NCBI GenBank assembly: GCA_022448005.1
Contig: JAKUTK010000006.1
Span: forward strand, 44,121-108,120
Reading direction: 5' to 3'
Source of the DNA: Pseudomonas sp.
Lineage (GTDB): Bacteria > Pseudomonadota > Gammaproteobacteria > Pseudomonadales > Pseudomonadaceae
DNA: 64,000 nucleotides
Shown: piece by piece, positions 41,388-50,026 of the stretch
Layout of the letters: every line of letters starts with the position of its first letter
How positions within the stretch are numbered: the stretch's first letter is position 1
Notes under the pieces: generated by a model
Databases searched by the model: none
What the model was told of the DNA's origin: nothing
What the model saw: the letters and a program-made list of their open reading frames with translations, nothing else
Made by a program: the position numbers and the translations under genes

Positions 41388-42164
41388 ATGCGCAGGATCA
41401 GGCTGTATTTTCGTCTCTTGAGATTGGCCATGGTGATTCTCTACGGCCTGGTACTGGCCTGCAGCCTGAAACTGCGCACGGTGCTGGGCTTTAATCCCGC
41501 TCAAGCTGCGCGTCAGCAGCTGTGCCGTTCGTTTCTGGGGCGGCTCGCAGCGGCATTGCCATTTCAGGTTCGTGTGTCAGGCGATTTGCCAGATAAGCCG
41601 ATGTTGTGGGTCGCCAACCACCTATCGTGGACCGACATCCCCCTGCTGGGCCTGCTGCAACCGATGACCTTCCTCGCCAAAGCCGAGATCCGTCATTGGC
41701 CGGTGATTGGTTGGCTGACAACCGAGGCTGGAACCCGCTTCATCCGGCGCGGCGGTGGCGACAGCACCTTACTGAGCCAGCAGATGAACGAGGAACTGCA
41801 GCAAGGCCGCAGCTTATTGATTTTCCCAGAAGGCACCACAACCGATGGCACGTCCCTTCGCACATTCCACTCAAGGCTGCTGGCCTGCGCAATCGATACA
41901 GGTGTGCCGGTAAAGCCCGTTGCGATTCGGTATCTGCGCAACGGCGTTATCGATCCGATAGTCCCCTTCATCGGCGACGACGATCTGCTTTCACATCTGT
42001 TTCGGCTACTGGCAGAAGATGCAGCAGTGGTGGAAATCCAGCTGCTGCCCCCGCTATCCAGCCATAACACGCAACGTAACCCACTCGCCCGGCGTTGCCA
42101 CAGTGCGATCGCCGAAGCGCTGTACGGTCCTTCGCAGCTGATGCCGATCGCCAACGCTGCCTGA
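41388..42164 (+). CDS. olsA: Lyso-ornithine lipid O-acyltransferase
   Basis: PlsC-type membrane acyltransferase that adds the second fatty acid to lyso-ornithine lipid. The 258-residue protein has one N-terminal membrane helix (AMVILYGLVLACSL), the H-x4-D motif NHLSWTD, TRFIRRGGGDS and FPEGTTTDG with the substrate-binding glutamate and glycine. ATG at 41388 directly follows the olsB stop, so translation is coupled. Ornithine lipids usually rise under phosphate limitation; no Pho box is evident to me upstream. Confidence 0.88.
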   Translation: MRRIRLYFRLLRLAMVILYGLVLACSLKLRTVLGFNPAQAARQQLCRSFLGRLAAALPFQVRVSGDLPDKPMLWVANHLSWTDIPLLGLLQPMTFLAKAEIRHWPVIGWLTTEAGTRFIRRGGGDSTLLSQQMNEELQQGRSLLIFPEGTTTDGTSLRTFHSRLLACAIDTGVPVKPVAIRYLRNGVIDPIVPFIGDDDLLSHLFRLLAEDAAVVEIQLLPPLSSHNTQRNPLARRCHSAIAEALYGPSQLMPIANAA

Positions 42165-42204
42165 TGCAAGGTGAGCGCAAGCAAGCGCTGCTAGACTCGC
42201 CTTC

Positions 42205-42777
42205 ATGAACTATCTTGCGCACCTTCATCTCGGCGGCGAGCGGCCCGGGCAGCTGCTCGGCAGCCTCTATGGCGACTTCGTCAAAGGGCCATTACAGAAC
42301 CGATGGCCAAGCGACATCGAAGCAGGCATTCGCCTGCATCGACAAATCGACGTTTTTACCGACAGCCACCCTGTTGTGCTCCAGGCGAAACAGCGCTTTC
42401 CGCGCGAGCGCAGGCGCTATGCAGGGATATTGGTTGACCTGTTTTTTGATCATTGCCTAGCCGCGCACTGGCACGACTACGCCAGCGAACCCCTGCACGA
42501 CTTCACCGCGAGGGTTTATCAGGTGTTGCGTGAGGAAGCAGAGCTACCCGCCAAGTTGGCCCTGATCGCGCCGCGCATGGCGGCGCAGGATTGGCTGGGC
42601 AGCTATCGGGAATTCGCCGTGATGGAGCAGGTCGTGGCCGGCATGAGCCGGCGTTTGTCTCGCCCCGAAGGGCTGATCGGCGGTGTCGAGGAAATGGAAC
42701 GGTTATATGAGCCGCTGCTGCAGGACTTCCAAGCGTTCTATCCGCACCTGCAAGCCTTCGCTCGCCGCGCAGACTGA
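42205..42777 (+). CDS. acpH: Acyl-carrier-protein phosphodiesterase
   Basis: Removes phosphopantetheine from acyl carrier protein; HD-domain fold. The 190 residues begin MNYLAHLHLGGERPGQLLGS, contain LYGDFVKGPLQNRWPSDIEAG, IRLHRQIDVFTDSHP and DLFFDHCLAAHWHDY, all AcpH signatures including the His-Asp pairs that hold the metal. ATG at 42205. On the plus strand 40 bases after olsA, so maybe read from the same transcript, though function is unrelated to ornithine lipid. Confidence 0.85.
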   Translation: MNYLAHLHLGGERPGQLLGSLYGDFVKGPLQNRWPSDIEAGIRLHRQIDVFTDSHPVVLQAKQRFPRERRRYAGILVDLFFDHCLAAHWHDYASEPLHDFTARVYQVLREEAELPAKLALIAPRMAAQDWLGSYREFAVMEQVVAGMSRRLSRPEGLIGGVEEMERLYEPLLQDFQAFYPHLQAFARRAD

Positions 42778-42811
42778 CCGGCGCCTGACGACTGCCGGCT
42801 TTGCCTGCCTA

Positions 42812-43264
42812 TCAGCCACGTAGAGCTGCGGCAAAGCTTTCCAGCCAGGGCTCGGCATCGGTCTCCGGCGTGACCGTTTCGCTGGCATCAAGGCGCAGCA
42901 TTTCCTGTACTTCACGCACGCCCAGCTCGGCGTACAGCTCCCGAACCAGTTCCCCGGCACCGCAGAAGGTATCGCCATAGCTGGCATCTCCCAGCGCGAT
43001 CACCCCGCCTGGCAAGCCCTGCCAGGCCGGAAACCGATCGCGGATCGCCGTATACAGCGGGACGAAACTGTCCGGTAACTCGCCCATTCCGGTGGTGGCA
43101 GTCACCACCAGCAGTGCTTGCGGTTCGAAGTCCAACACCTGCGCAAGTTGCGCGCGAGGATCGTGCCAGGCATCGAAGCCCGCCGCGTTGAGTACCGTAA
43201 CAGCGTGTCGGGCAACGTCTTCAGCGGTGCCGTAGACCGTACCGGAGAGAATGGCGACTTTCAT
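42812..43264 (-). CDS. mioC: Flavodoxin / MioC-type flavoprotein
   Basis: FMN-binding electron carrier; E. coli MioC works with BioB. The 150 residues have the phosphate loop LSGTVYGTAEDVA, TATTGMGELPDSF and LGDASYGDTFCGAG, standard flavodoxin-fold motifs. ATG at 43264. Convergent with acpH, 35 bases apart. The redox partner is not identified from the sequence. The mioC name follows the compact TGMGELPDSF type but is not certain. Confidence 0.75.
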   Translation of the reverse strand: MKVAILSGTVYGTAEDVARHAVTVLNAAGFDAWHDPRAQLAQVLDFEPQALLVVTATTGMGELPDSFVPLYTAIRDRFPAWQGLPGGVIALGDASYGDTFCGAGELVRELYAELGVREVQEMLRLDASETVTPETDAEPWLESFAAALRG

Positions 43265-43497
43265 GATGCGCTCCGTTTCGAGTTAAAGCCGCGCATTATG
43301 CCGCATCCGACACATACTCCCCGCCCCTGCGGTTCTACACTCACTAGAGTACTGCCGCCGGGCGAAAGGGAATTAGTTCGCGAGCGCGTGGTCGCAAAGC
43401 CGTCCTGGCAGAGGATCTCGCGGAGGTCCATGCCACGTTCTGGAGCGACTAGGCATGACAGACAGGTTCTGCCCATGCCCTTGAGAGGGAAATCGGG

Positions 43498-44133
43498 ATG
43501 CCGAACAAAGTGGATCTGACCAGCGCCGAACTGGCCTATATCAATGAACTCGTCAGTGGCTCCTCAACGGAGCCAGGCGAAACGCGGGCAGGCTTTCGCG
43601 TCGACGGCGGTGAAAAGGCCAACGGCCTGCTTTTACAACTGGCCGCGAAGGCAAACCTGACCCTCGAAGCCGAGCTCGACGAATATTGCATGTCGTTCCC
43701 GCTGCAACTGAAGCAGGACGAGTTCCAGACGGTCCAATTACAACTGGCGCCTCCGACCATCTACGAGCGCGGGCCGGTTCTGCGCGCCTGGCGCTTGCAT
43801 CTGGATAAGCCGCTGCCACTGCTCTCCAATGACGGCAACGAGACCGCGCTGAGTGTCCACGAGCTGTCTCCAAACGGCCTGTTGGTGGACGCTGGAACCA
43901 AACACCGGGCCCCCAAACACCTGCATATGCGCCTGGCATTACCGGGAGAGGACTCCTTTCAGATCAACGCGCACCGGATTCGCCATGCCGAAGGGGGTAT
44001 GACTGCTTACGAAGTCGCATATCCGCAGGACAAGGATGCCGAACGTATCCGCTCCTATCTGTACGAGCAACACCAGCGCCTGCATCCCGAGCTGCAGCCG
44101 GAGCTCGCCGTCGGCATGCCCGAGAGCTCTTAA
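43498..44133 (+). CDS. Protein with a PilZ-like domain
   Basis: A 211-residue protein of unknown role. Its middle has a pattern like PilZ domains: a basic RAWRLHLDKP strand followed by VHELSPNGLLVDAG, similar to the D/N-x-S-x-x-G motif of c-di-GMP-binding PilZ; the first R-x3-R element is only partly present, so ligand binding is doubtful. Start ATG 43498 has GAGAGGG ten bases upstream. The next gene folM follows in 134 bases. A PilZ-type motility or effector function is a guess. Confidence 0.5.
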   Translation: MPNKVDLTSAELAYINELVSGSSTEPGETRAGFRVDGGEKANGLLLQLAAKANLTLEAELDEYCMSFPLQLKQDEFQTVQLQLAPPTIYERGPVLRAWRLHLDKPLPLLSNDGNETALSVHELSPNGLLVDAGTKHRAPKHLHMRLALPGEDSFQINAHRIRHAEGGMTAYEVAYPQDKDAERIRSYLYEQHQRLHPELQPELAVGMPESS

Positions 44134-44267
44134 TCGGGCCGTTGGCTCCGCCTCTCCTCCGAACGAAGACACCGACGAGATAGGGCCGTTGCGCCCCCTG
44201 GTGTAAGCTGGCCGGCACTGCAGCCTTGCAAAGGCAGCGCGACCATTCTTCCACCTGGTATCCCAGC

Positions 44268-44978
44268 ATGAATCAGCCGACGGCCCCGATACTGATCACC
44301 GGTGCCAGCCAGCGCATCGGCCTGCATTGCGCCGAGCGCCTGCTTGATGAGGGCCAGCCGGTAATCGTGAGCTACCGCACCTCACGCGCCAGCCTGGCTC
44401 GGCTTCGCGAGCGCGGCGCAGTGACCTTGCATGCCGATTTTTCCGCCGCCACCGGCATACTGGCGTTTATCGCTGCTCTCAAGCAGCACACCAGCGTCCT
44501 GCGCGCGATCGTACACAACGCGTCGGACTGGCTCCCCGAAACACCGGGAGAGGAAGCTGAGACCTTCCAACGCATGTTTGAGGTGCACATGCTCGCGCCT
44601 TACCTGATCAACCTTCACTGCACCGAACTGTTGCAGCATGGTGGTCCGGCAGACATCATCCATATCGGTGACGATGTCACCCGTGTCGGCAGCAAAAAGC
44701 ACATCGCTTATGCGGCCAGCAAGGCCGGGCTGGACAACCTCACCTTGTCGTTCGCAGCCCGGCTGGCGCCAGCGATCAAGGTCAACGGCATAGCCCCCGC
44801 GCTGATCCAGTTCAACGAAGGCGACGATGAGGCCTACCAGCGCAAGGCGCTTGCCAAGTCCGCCCTGGGCATCGAGCCCGGTGCCGAGGTGGTCTACCAG
44901 AGCCTGCGTTATCTGCTGGATAATCCCTATGTCACCGGCACCACGCTGAGCGTGAACGGTGGCCGCCACCTGATCTGA
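44268..44978 (+). CDS. folM: Dihydromonapterin reductase
   Basis: Short-chain dehydrogenase that reduces dihydromonapterin to tetrahydromonapterin, cofactor of phenylalanine hydroxylase in pseudomonads. The 236 residues start with the NADPH fold [20 protein letters not shown], then HNASDWLPE and the catalytic Y-x3-K as YAASKAG, with the conserved [19 protein letters not shown] at 44268 is used; the frame is open 14 codons further upstream. It forms a pair with folX, which makes the substrate precursor, 16 bases downstream. Confidence 0.88.
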   Translation: MNQPTAPILITGASQRIGLHCAERLLDEGQPVIVSYRTSRASLARLRERGAVTLHADFSAATGILAFIAALKQHTSVLRAIVHNASDWLPETPGEEAETFQRMFEVHMLAPYLINLHCTELLQHGGPADIIHIGDDVTRVGSKKHIAYAASKAGLDNLTLSFAARLAPAIKVNGIAPALIQFNEGDDEAYQRKALAKSALGIEPGAEVVYQSLRYLLDNPYVTGTTLSVNGGRHLI

Positions 44979-44994
44979 TAGGCCAAGGAATCCC

Positions 44995-45369
44995 ATGCCC
45001 CGATTGGAACCCGCTATGGCGCGCATCCGCGTCAAAGACCTGCGCCTACGTACTTTCATCGGTATCAAGGAAGAGGAAATCCTCAACAAGCAGGACGTCC
45101 TGATCAATCTGACCATCCTTTATCCGGCAGCCGACGCCGTGCGCGACAACGATATCGACCATGCGCTGAACTACCGAACCATTACCAAGGCGATCATCCA
45201 GCACGTCGAGGACAACCGCTTCGCCCTGCTCGAGCGACTCACCCAGGAGATAGTCGACCTGGTCATGGCGCATCCGCAAGTGCGCTACGCCGAGGTCGAA
45301 GTGGACAAACCGCACGCTCTTCGTTTCGCCGAATCGGTATCGATTACCCTCGCCGCTCATCGTGACTGA
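44995..45369 (+). CDS. folX: Dihydroneopterin triphosphate 2'-epimerase
   Basis: Epimerises dihydroneopterin triphosphate to dihydromonapterin triphosphate. The 124-residue protein is a tunnel-fold FolB-type enzyme: [21 protein letters not shown] near the start, [32 protein letters not shown] and [17 protein letters not shown] at 44995 has AAGGAA eight bases upstream. Follows folM by 16 bases; together they supply tetrahydromonapterin. FolB is the close alternative, but the neighbour folM favours FolX. Confidence 0.88.
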   Translation: MPRLEPAMARIRVKDLRLRTFIGIKEEEILNKQDVLINLTILYPAADAVRDNDIDHALNYRTITKAIIQHVEDNRFALLERLTQEIVDLVMAHPQVRYAEVEVDKPHALRFAESVSITLAAHRD

Positions 45370-45378
45370 CCGCCCGCG

Positions 45379-45750
45379 TCAGTCGCTGCCGTAGGCCAGG
45401 GTTGTCATCAGCGCCCGGTCACCGCTGCGCGCATCCAACCGCGTGTGCTGAATGACCACCGGTATGTTGGAGATAAATACGCTGGCGTAATCGGTCTCAC
45501 GGGGCACCGCCTCCGGCGTCTGCAGATCATCGAAGCGCAGGTGCAAGGTTCGCCGCGCCGGGACGCGTATGGAATATGGTCCGACCGGCTCGCGGTCAGC
45601 GAAGTACAGCGTCAGTTCGATCACGGCCTCCAGCGGGCCAGCGTTCAGAATGCATGCTGTCTCGTGGCTGCGCAGTGCCGGCTCATCGGGTTTGGGCCCC
45701 AGCGCCGGCAGGTAACCTTCGGCTATCACCCAATGCTTTTTTCCAATCAC
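45379..45750 (-). CDS. ASRT-family sensory rhodopsin transducer-like protein
   Basis: A 123-residue protein resembling the Anabaena sensory rhodopsin transducer family: MIGKKHWVIAEGYLPALG, ETACILNAGPLEAVIELTLYFADREPVGPYSIRVPARRTLHLRFDDL in short blocks, and VPRETDYASVFISNIPVVIQHTRLD. In cyanobacteria ASRT is the soluble partner of a sensory rhodopsin; no rhodopsin gene is near here. I choose GTG 45750 because AGGAG lies seven bases upstream; a TTG at 45756 is too close to that site. Convergent with folX, ten bases apart. Confidence 0.75.
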   Translation of the reverse strand: MIGKKHWVIAEGYLPALGPKPDEPALRSHETACILNAGPLEAVIELTLYFADREPVGPYSIRVPARRTLHLRFDDLQTPEAVPRETDYASVFISNIPVVIQHTRLDARSGDRALMTTLAYGSD

Positions 45751-45898
45751 ATCCAATCTCCTTTCAGCTTGATGACCGGCTGGCCATCCTGTTTAGCGGA
45801 GACGGTTGATGCCGCTAAAGTTCCCCGTCGCTCGCTGGCCCAGGACCTGCGTCGAGGTTATGATCCCGCCCACGTCTGCAACGCCGAGACCTTTGAAA

Positions 45899-46192
45899 AT
45901 GAATGAGCAAGAACGCACCGAACTCGAAGCCGCTGCCTTTCGCCGCCTGGTCCAGCACCTGCGCAGCCGACCGGATGCACAAAACATCGACCTGATGAAC
46001 CTGGCCGGCTTCTGCCGCAACTGTCTGTCCAAGTGGTACAAGGCCGCCGCCGACGACCTGGACATCGAAGTCAGCCTCGACGAAGCGCGCGAAGAGGTCT
46101 ATGGCATGCCCTACGCGGAATGGAAGAAACGCTATCAGAAGGACGCGACGCCAGAGCAACAGGCTGCGTTCGACAAGGGTCAGAAAACATGA
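45899..46192 (+). CDS. DUF1244 family protein
   Basis: A 97-residue protein of unknown function matching DUF1244: MNEQERTELEAAAFRRLVQHL, NIDLMNLAGFCRNCLSKWYKAA, DDLDIEVSLDEAREEVYGMPYAEWKKRYQ. The family has two conserved cysteines in GFCRNCLSKW. ATG at 45899 follows the family start; longer in-frame extensions have no match. Its stop overlaps the start of the hopJ-type gene by ATGA. Confidence 0.85.
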   Translation: MNEQERTELEAAAFRRLVQHLRSRPDAQNIDLMNLAGFCRNCLSKWYKAAADDLDIEVSLDEAREEVYGMPYAEWKKRYQKDATPEQQAAFDKGQKT

Positions 46193-46545
46193 GCCTCAGG
46201 GACTTTCGCGCCAGCCTGCGCAACCGAAACCACCCTTTCAGCGAGACGCTGGCATTCATCACCAGCGCCTACGACTATCAGCCAACCCGTTTCTTCAATG
46301 GCGGCATTGAAAACGCCGCCGGACAGAACGAGGGTTCCTGCAAAACGCTGGGGCTGGCCGTGCTGGAAGGATTCACCACTGAAGAAGCCTTGTTGGCATT
46401 CGGGGAGCACTATCAGTCGGTACTGGAGAATCCCAGTGGAACCGATCACCAGAACATTCGCGCGCTGATGGATACCGGGCTTCCGGGCGTACGCTTTGAT
46501 CAGCAGCCGCTCAGGCGCAAACCTGTGAGTTTCGAAGAGAAATAA
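46189..46545 (+). CDS. hopJ: HopJ type III effector family protein
   Basis: A 118-residue protein of the HopJ family: MSLRDFRASLRNRNHPFSE, ITSAYDYQPTRFFNGG, AGQNEGSCKTLGLAVLEG, FGEHYQSVLENP and DHQNIRALM. The name comes from a plant-pathogen effector list, but members are widely conserved in free-living Proteobacteria and I see no type III secretion genes here. Start ATG at 46189 overlaps the DUF1244 stop. The pair looks functionally coupled. Confidence 0.85.
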   Translation: MSLRDFRASLRNRNHPFSETLAFITSAYDYQPTRFFNGGIENAAGQNEGSCKTLGLAVLEGFTTEEALLAFGEHYQSVLENPSGTDHQNIRALMDTGLPGVRFDQQPLRRKPVSFEEK

Positions 46546-46623
46546 AAAAGGGCCGGCCAGGCACTTGGGGAAGGCTTGAAGCGGACGGCCCTGAAAAACC
46601 AAAAGGAGAATTCGGTGCCAGCC

Positions 46624-46652
46624 TAATGGCCAAGCGCAACGCTTGGCCATTA
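46624..46652. repeat. Perfect 13-bp inverted repeat between hopJ and cysZ
   Basis: Arms TAATGGCCAAGCG (46624-46636) and CGCTTGGCCATTA (46640-46652) are exactly complementary, with loop CAA. There is no T run on either side. A looser GC hairpin lies at 46550-46593. The pair could end hopJ transcription or bind a protein; sequence alone does not decide. Confidence 0.6.
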
Positions 46653-46758
46653 CGTAAAGCGGATCGACCCCATAGCGCTGGACTATCGACTGCTATGCCG
46701 CTTTTCCCGCCTCGTCAAAGTCGGTAAGGTCCGGACCGTCCTTTCCGGAGTATCGCCA

Positions 46759-47517
46759 ATGCCCCTCGCTGCCCTATCCGGCCCCCAATACCTGCGTGAA
46801 GGTCTGAAGCTAATTCTCAGCCCAGGACTCAGGCTGTTCGTCATTCTGCCGCTGACTGTCAATCTGCTGCTGTTCTGCGGCCTGATCTACCTCGCTGTGC
46901 GCCAATTCGGCGGCTGGGTCGACGCCTTCATGCCTAACCTCCCCGACTGGCTGATGTTCCTCGAATACATCATCTGGCCGCTGTTCGTGGTGCTGGTGGT
47001 GCTGATCGTGTTCTTCACCTTCACCATACTCGCCAACATCATTGCCGCGCCGTTCAATGGTTTTCTCGCCGAAAAGGTGGAAACCGTGGCGCGCGGCGTC
47101 GACAGCGCGCCGCCGTTCAGCTGGAGCGAACTGCTGGCGATGCTGCCGCGGACCCTTGGACGCGAGGCACGCAAGCTGGCGTATTTTGCACCTCGGGCGC
47201 TGGCGCTGCTGGTGCTCTCATTCATTCCAGTGGTCAATCTGGTCGCGGCGCCACTGTGGCTGCTGTTCGGCGTCTGGATGATGGCGGTGCAGTACATCGA
47301 CTATCCAGCGGACAACAACAAGCTGAGCTGGGCCGAAATGATGGTCTGGCTGCGCCAGCGCCGCTGGAAGAGCCTGAGTCTCGGCGCGGTAACCTACGCA
47401 GCGCTGCTGATTCCCTTCGTCAATCTGCTGATCATGCCGGCAGCTGTCGCAGCCGCAACGCTGTTCTGGGTGCGTGAAGGCGGCAAATCGACAATGCCCA
47501 CGACGGTCGATTCGTGA
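46759..47517 (+). CDS. cysZ: Sulfate transport protein CysZ
   Basis: Inner-membrane sulfate importer for cysteine synthesis. The 252-residue protein has four or more membrane helices: [64 protein letters not shown] and a last pair. [10 protein letters not shown] and SWAEMMVWL are family features. ATG at 46759 has CCGGAG upstream. Alone in its unit; no cys regulon site recognised by eye. Confidence 0.9.
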   Translation: MPLAALSGPQYLREGLKLILSPGLRLFVILPLTVNLLLFCGLIYLAVRQFGGWVDAFMPNLPDWLMFLEYIIWPLFVVLVVLIVFFTFTILANIIAAPFNGFLAEKVETVARGVDSAPPFSWSELLAMLPRTLGREARKLAYFAPRALALLVLSFIPVVNLVAAPLWLLFGVWMMAVQYIDYPADNNKLSWAEMMVWLRQRRWKSLSLGAVTYAALLIPFVNLLIMPAAVAAATLFWVREGGKSTMPTTVDS

Positions 47518-47572
47518 ACTGCGAGACGTGGAGGTGTCTAGATCTGAACACCTTCACACCGGGAGACTCGCT

Positions 47573-48184
47573 ATGGCGCTTACCGCCCTCGCAATCAACT
47601 GCACCCTCAAGGCATCGCCCGCAGAATCGTCCTGCAGCCTGCTGCTGAGCCAGGCTCAGCGCGAGCTTGAAAAGCTCGGCGTCAGTTGCGAGCAGATCCG
47701 CGCTGTGGACTTCAACATCAAGCCGGGCGTGACATCAGATGAAGGCGAAGGTGACGATTGGCCGATGATCAGGGAAAAGCTGCTTGCAGCGGATATCCTG
47801 ATTCTTGGCACACCGATCTGGCTCGGACACCCGGCCAGCGTTTGTCAGCGCGTACTGGAACGCCTGGACGCGTTCATTGGTGAAGTGGACGATGAACAGC
47901 GGATGGTGTCCTACGGGCGGGTCGCTTGCGTCGCGGTGGTAGGCAATGAAGACGGCGCCCATCATGTGGTCGCCAGCCTCTATCAAGGTCTCAATGATGT
48001 GGGCTTTACCATCCCGGCCAACGGGTGCACCTACTGGGTCGGGCCGGCAATGGGGTCGACGGATTACAAGGATGTGAAAGACCCCGGCGAGAAAATTGGC
48101 AAGACCAATGCCATGCTGGCGCGCAACGCCGTGCACCTGGCCAAGCTCCTCAAGCAGTCCGGTTATCCGGGCGCCTCGGAGTAA
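47573..48184 (+). CDS. NADPH-dependent FMN reductase / flavodoxin-family protein
   Basis: A 203-residue flavodoxin-fold protein. It starts MALTALAINCTLKASPAESS and has the second family motif ILILGTPIWLGHPASVCQRVLERLD and VACVAVVGNEDGAHH for cofactor contact, and NGCTYWVGPAMGSTDYKD. Probably reduces flavins or quinones using NAD(P)H. ATG at 47573 has GGGAG nine bases upstream. Following cysZ by about 55 bases on the same strand; terminated by the hairpin at 48195. Confidence 0.82.
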   Translation: MALTALAINCTLKASPAESSCSLLLSQAQRELEKLGVSCEQIRAVDFNIKPGVTSDEGEGDDWPMIREKLLAADILILGTPIWLGHPASVCQRVLERLDAFIGEVDDEQRMVSYGRVACVAVVGNEDGAHHVVASLYQGLNDVGFTIPANGCTYWVGPAMGSTDYKDVKDPGEKIGKTNAMLARNAVHLAKLLKQSGYPGASE

Positions 48185-48192
48185 CGCTGCGC

Positions 48193-48225
48193 AAAAAGAA
48201 GCCATCGCAAGGATGGCTTCTTTGC
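48193..48225. terminator. Bidirectional terminator
   Basis: Perfect 12-bp arms AAAGAAGCCATC (48195-48206) and GATGGCTTCTTT (48212-48223) with a five-base loop, A run before and T run after. It can end both the flavodoxin-family gene and the oxidoreductase gene reading toward it. Confidence 0.85.
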
Positions 48226-48246
48226 AGCTGCAGGTCGGGCAACCTG

Positions 48247-49356
48247 TCAGGCCAGCGTCTTCAGCGCTTCACGGCTAAAGGGCAGGATGTCCTGCATACG
48301 TCCTTCCTTCACTTTCAACGCCCAGTCCGGATCGCAGATGAGCGCGCGCCCTACTGCGACCAGATCGAACTCCTGCTTGTTCAGACGCTCCAGCAAGCCT
48401 TCGATGTTGGCCGGCTGCGCCACTTTGTCAGTCTTGACCATGAACTGCAGAAATTCGCCATCAAGCCCCACGCTGCCGACGGTAATGGTTGGCTTGCCAG
48501 TCAGCTGACGGGTCCAGCCAGCCAGGTTGAGATCGGAACCTTCGAACTCTGGCTCCCAGAACCGGCGCGTCGAGCAATGGAAGATGTCCACACCAGCTGC
48601 CGAAAGCGGCTCGAGAAACTCGCCGAGCGCTTCCGGCGTGGTGACCAGGCGCGCGGTGTAGTCCTGCTGCTTCCATTGGGAAAAGCGGAAGATGATCGGA
48701 AAATCCGGACCTACCGCAGCACGTACGGCCTCGATCAGCTCGATGGCGAAGCGCGAACGATTGGCCAGACTGCCACCGTAGTCGTCGGTGCGCTGGTTGC
48801 TGCCTTCCCAGAAGAACTGGTCAACCAGGTAGCCGTGCGCACCGTGGATCTCGACACCATCCATGCCGATGGTCTGGGCATCTTTGGCGGCCTGAGCAAA
48901 GGCCGCAATCACGTCCTGAATGTCCTGTTTGGTCATGCCGTGCACAACCACCTGGCCATCCTTAAGCTTCTCCATCGGGCCATAACCCGGCACTTCCGGC
49001 TCCGGCTCGGTTCCCACGTGGCGAACATTGCCCACGTGCCATAGCTGCGGAACGATCTTCCCGCCTTCGGCGTGTACGGCATCGACCACGGCCTTCCAGC
49101 CGGCCAGAGGGGCCTCGCCGTAGAAGCGCGGCACCTGCGGATAGCCATTGGAGGCCTTGTGCCCGACCGTGGTGCCCTCGGTGATGATCAGCCCTACACC
49201 CGACGCGGCACGACGGCGGTAGTACTCGACGACGTCCGCGGTTGGCACGCCGTTGGGCGAGAAAGAACGGGTCATCGGCGCCATCACGACACGGGTCGGC
49301 AGCTGCAAGCTACCGAGTTGGAAGGGTTGGAACAGGGCGTTCACGGCTGCGGTCAT
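48247..49356 (-). CDS. Old Yellow Enzyme-family NADH:flavin oxidoreductase
   Basis: FMN-dependent ene reductase that reduces activated C=C bonds in unsaturated aldehydes, ketones or nitro-esters. The 369-residue TIM-barrel protein has FQPFQLGSLQLPTRVVMAPMTRS, VPQLWHVG, GMDGVEIHGAHGYLVDQFFWEGSNQRTDDYGGSLANRSRF in family blocks, GSVGLDGEF and VAVGRALICDPDW. The N-H or H-H catalytic pair is in IHGAHGY. ATG at 49356 follows a GGAG. It lies directly downstream of tetR, with one operator copy 28 bases before its start, so expression is likely repressor-controlled. Confidence 0.93.
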   Translation of the reverse strand: MTAAVNALFQPFQLGSLQLPTRVVMAPMTRSFSPNGVPTADVVEYYRRRAASGVGLIITEGTTVGHKASNGYPQVPRFYGEAPLAGWKAVVDAVHAEGGKIVPQLWHVGNVRHVGTEPEPEVPGYGPMEKLKDGQVVVHGMTKQDIQDVIAAFAQAAKDAQTIGMDGVEIHGAHGYLVDQFFWEGSNQRTDDYGGSLANRSRFAIELIEAVRAAVGPDFPIIFRFSQWKQQDYTARLVTTPEALGEFLEPLSAAGVDIFHCSTRRFWEPEFEGSDLNLAGWTRQLTGKPTITVGSVGLDGEFLQFMVKTDKVAQPANIEGLLERLNKQEFDLVAVGRALICDPDWALKVKEGRMQDILPFSREALKTLA

Positions 49357-49384
49357 TGCTGTCTCCTCTGGCTTGAAGCAAAAG

Positions 49385-49397
49385 CGACCGGTCGTCT
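49385..49397. promoter_or_regulatory. TetR-type operator upstream of the oxidoreductase gene
   Basis: CGACCGGTCG (49385-49394) is a perfect 10-bp palindrome, extending to GACCGGTCGTCT (49386-49397), which is identical to the site upstream of tetR. It lies in the 59-base gap between tetR and the Old Yellow Enzyme gene. Confidence 0.7.
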
Positions 49398-49415
49398 CGC
49401 CGATCACCAAAAAAA

Positions 49416-50012
49416 TCAGCGGGGCGTCAGCAGACGCTCCAGTTGGGTCAAAAATATGCTCAATGGCGCTACGCTGCGGCCCACCTTCATACGCAGCAAG
49501 GCGCCTTCCCAGGCATTGCCGATGAATTCGGCCAGCGCCAGGCAGTCGGTGTCGGCATCGACCTCACCGGCTGCACGCGCCTGCTCAAGGCAGCCCGCCA
49601 ACAGCTGGACGGAACGCATCAGGATCGCCTCGACCTGCTGGCCGATGGGCTGCGAAAGCTCGGCCATCTCAAAGCTCAAACTGCCGATGAAACAGTGATA
49701 CTCGGGACATTCCTGCCGCGAAAAATGAGCCACGACCTCAGCGTAGTACCCGAGAACCCGTGCCCGCGGGCTCTGCTGAGCATCGAGCAGCGCTGCCTGA
49801 TAACGCTCAAGCCGCGGTTGATAAAGATGCTCAAGCGCCTGCAGGGCGAAATCTTCCTTGCTGGCGAAGTAGTGGTAGAAGGACCCTTTGGGGATGCCGG
49901 CTGCCTGGACGATCTCCAACACGCCGGTGCCGTGATAGCCACGACGAGTCATCACCTGCGCCCCTTTGGCTAGGATCAGGTCACGCTTGTCGTTGCGGGC
50001 TTGGTTGCTCAT
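49416..50012 (-). CDS. TetR/AcrR family transcriptional regulator
   Basis: Repressor probably controlling itself and the Old Yellow Enzyme gene behind it. The 198-residue protein has an N-terminal helix-turn-helix: RDLILAKGAQVMTRRGYHGTGVLEIVQAAGIPKGSFYHYFASKED in the usual TetR layout, with KGSFYHYF recognition helix, and a diverse C-terminal ligand domain. It contains a cysteine-containing stretch (ECPEYHCFIGS) that could sense electrophiles, as in NemR. ATG at 50012 used; an ATG at 50024 is alternative and overlaps the operator copy. Stop lies 59 bases before the oxidoreductase start. Confidence 0.9.
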   Translation of the reverse strand: MSNQARNDKRDLILAKGAQVMTRRGYHGTGVLEIVQAAGIPKGSFYHYFASKEDFALQALEHLYQPRLERYQAALLDAQQSPRARVLGYYAEVVAHFSRQECPEYHCFIGSLSFEMAELSQPIGQQVEAILMRSVQLLAGCLEQARAAGEVDADTDCLALAEFIGNAWEGALLRMKVGRSVAPLSIFLTQLERLLTPR

Positions 50013-50026
50013 GACGACGAGCATAT

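Noticed and set aside
46189-46545. Type III secretion effector
   Set aside because: No secretion or chaperone genes nearby and the family is common in non-pathogens; the name is historical.
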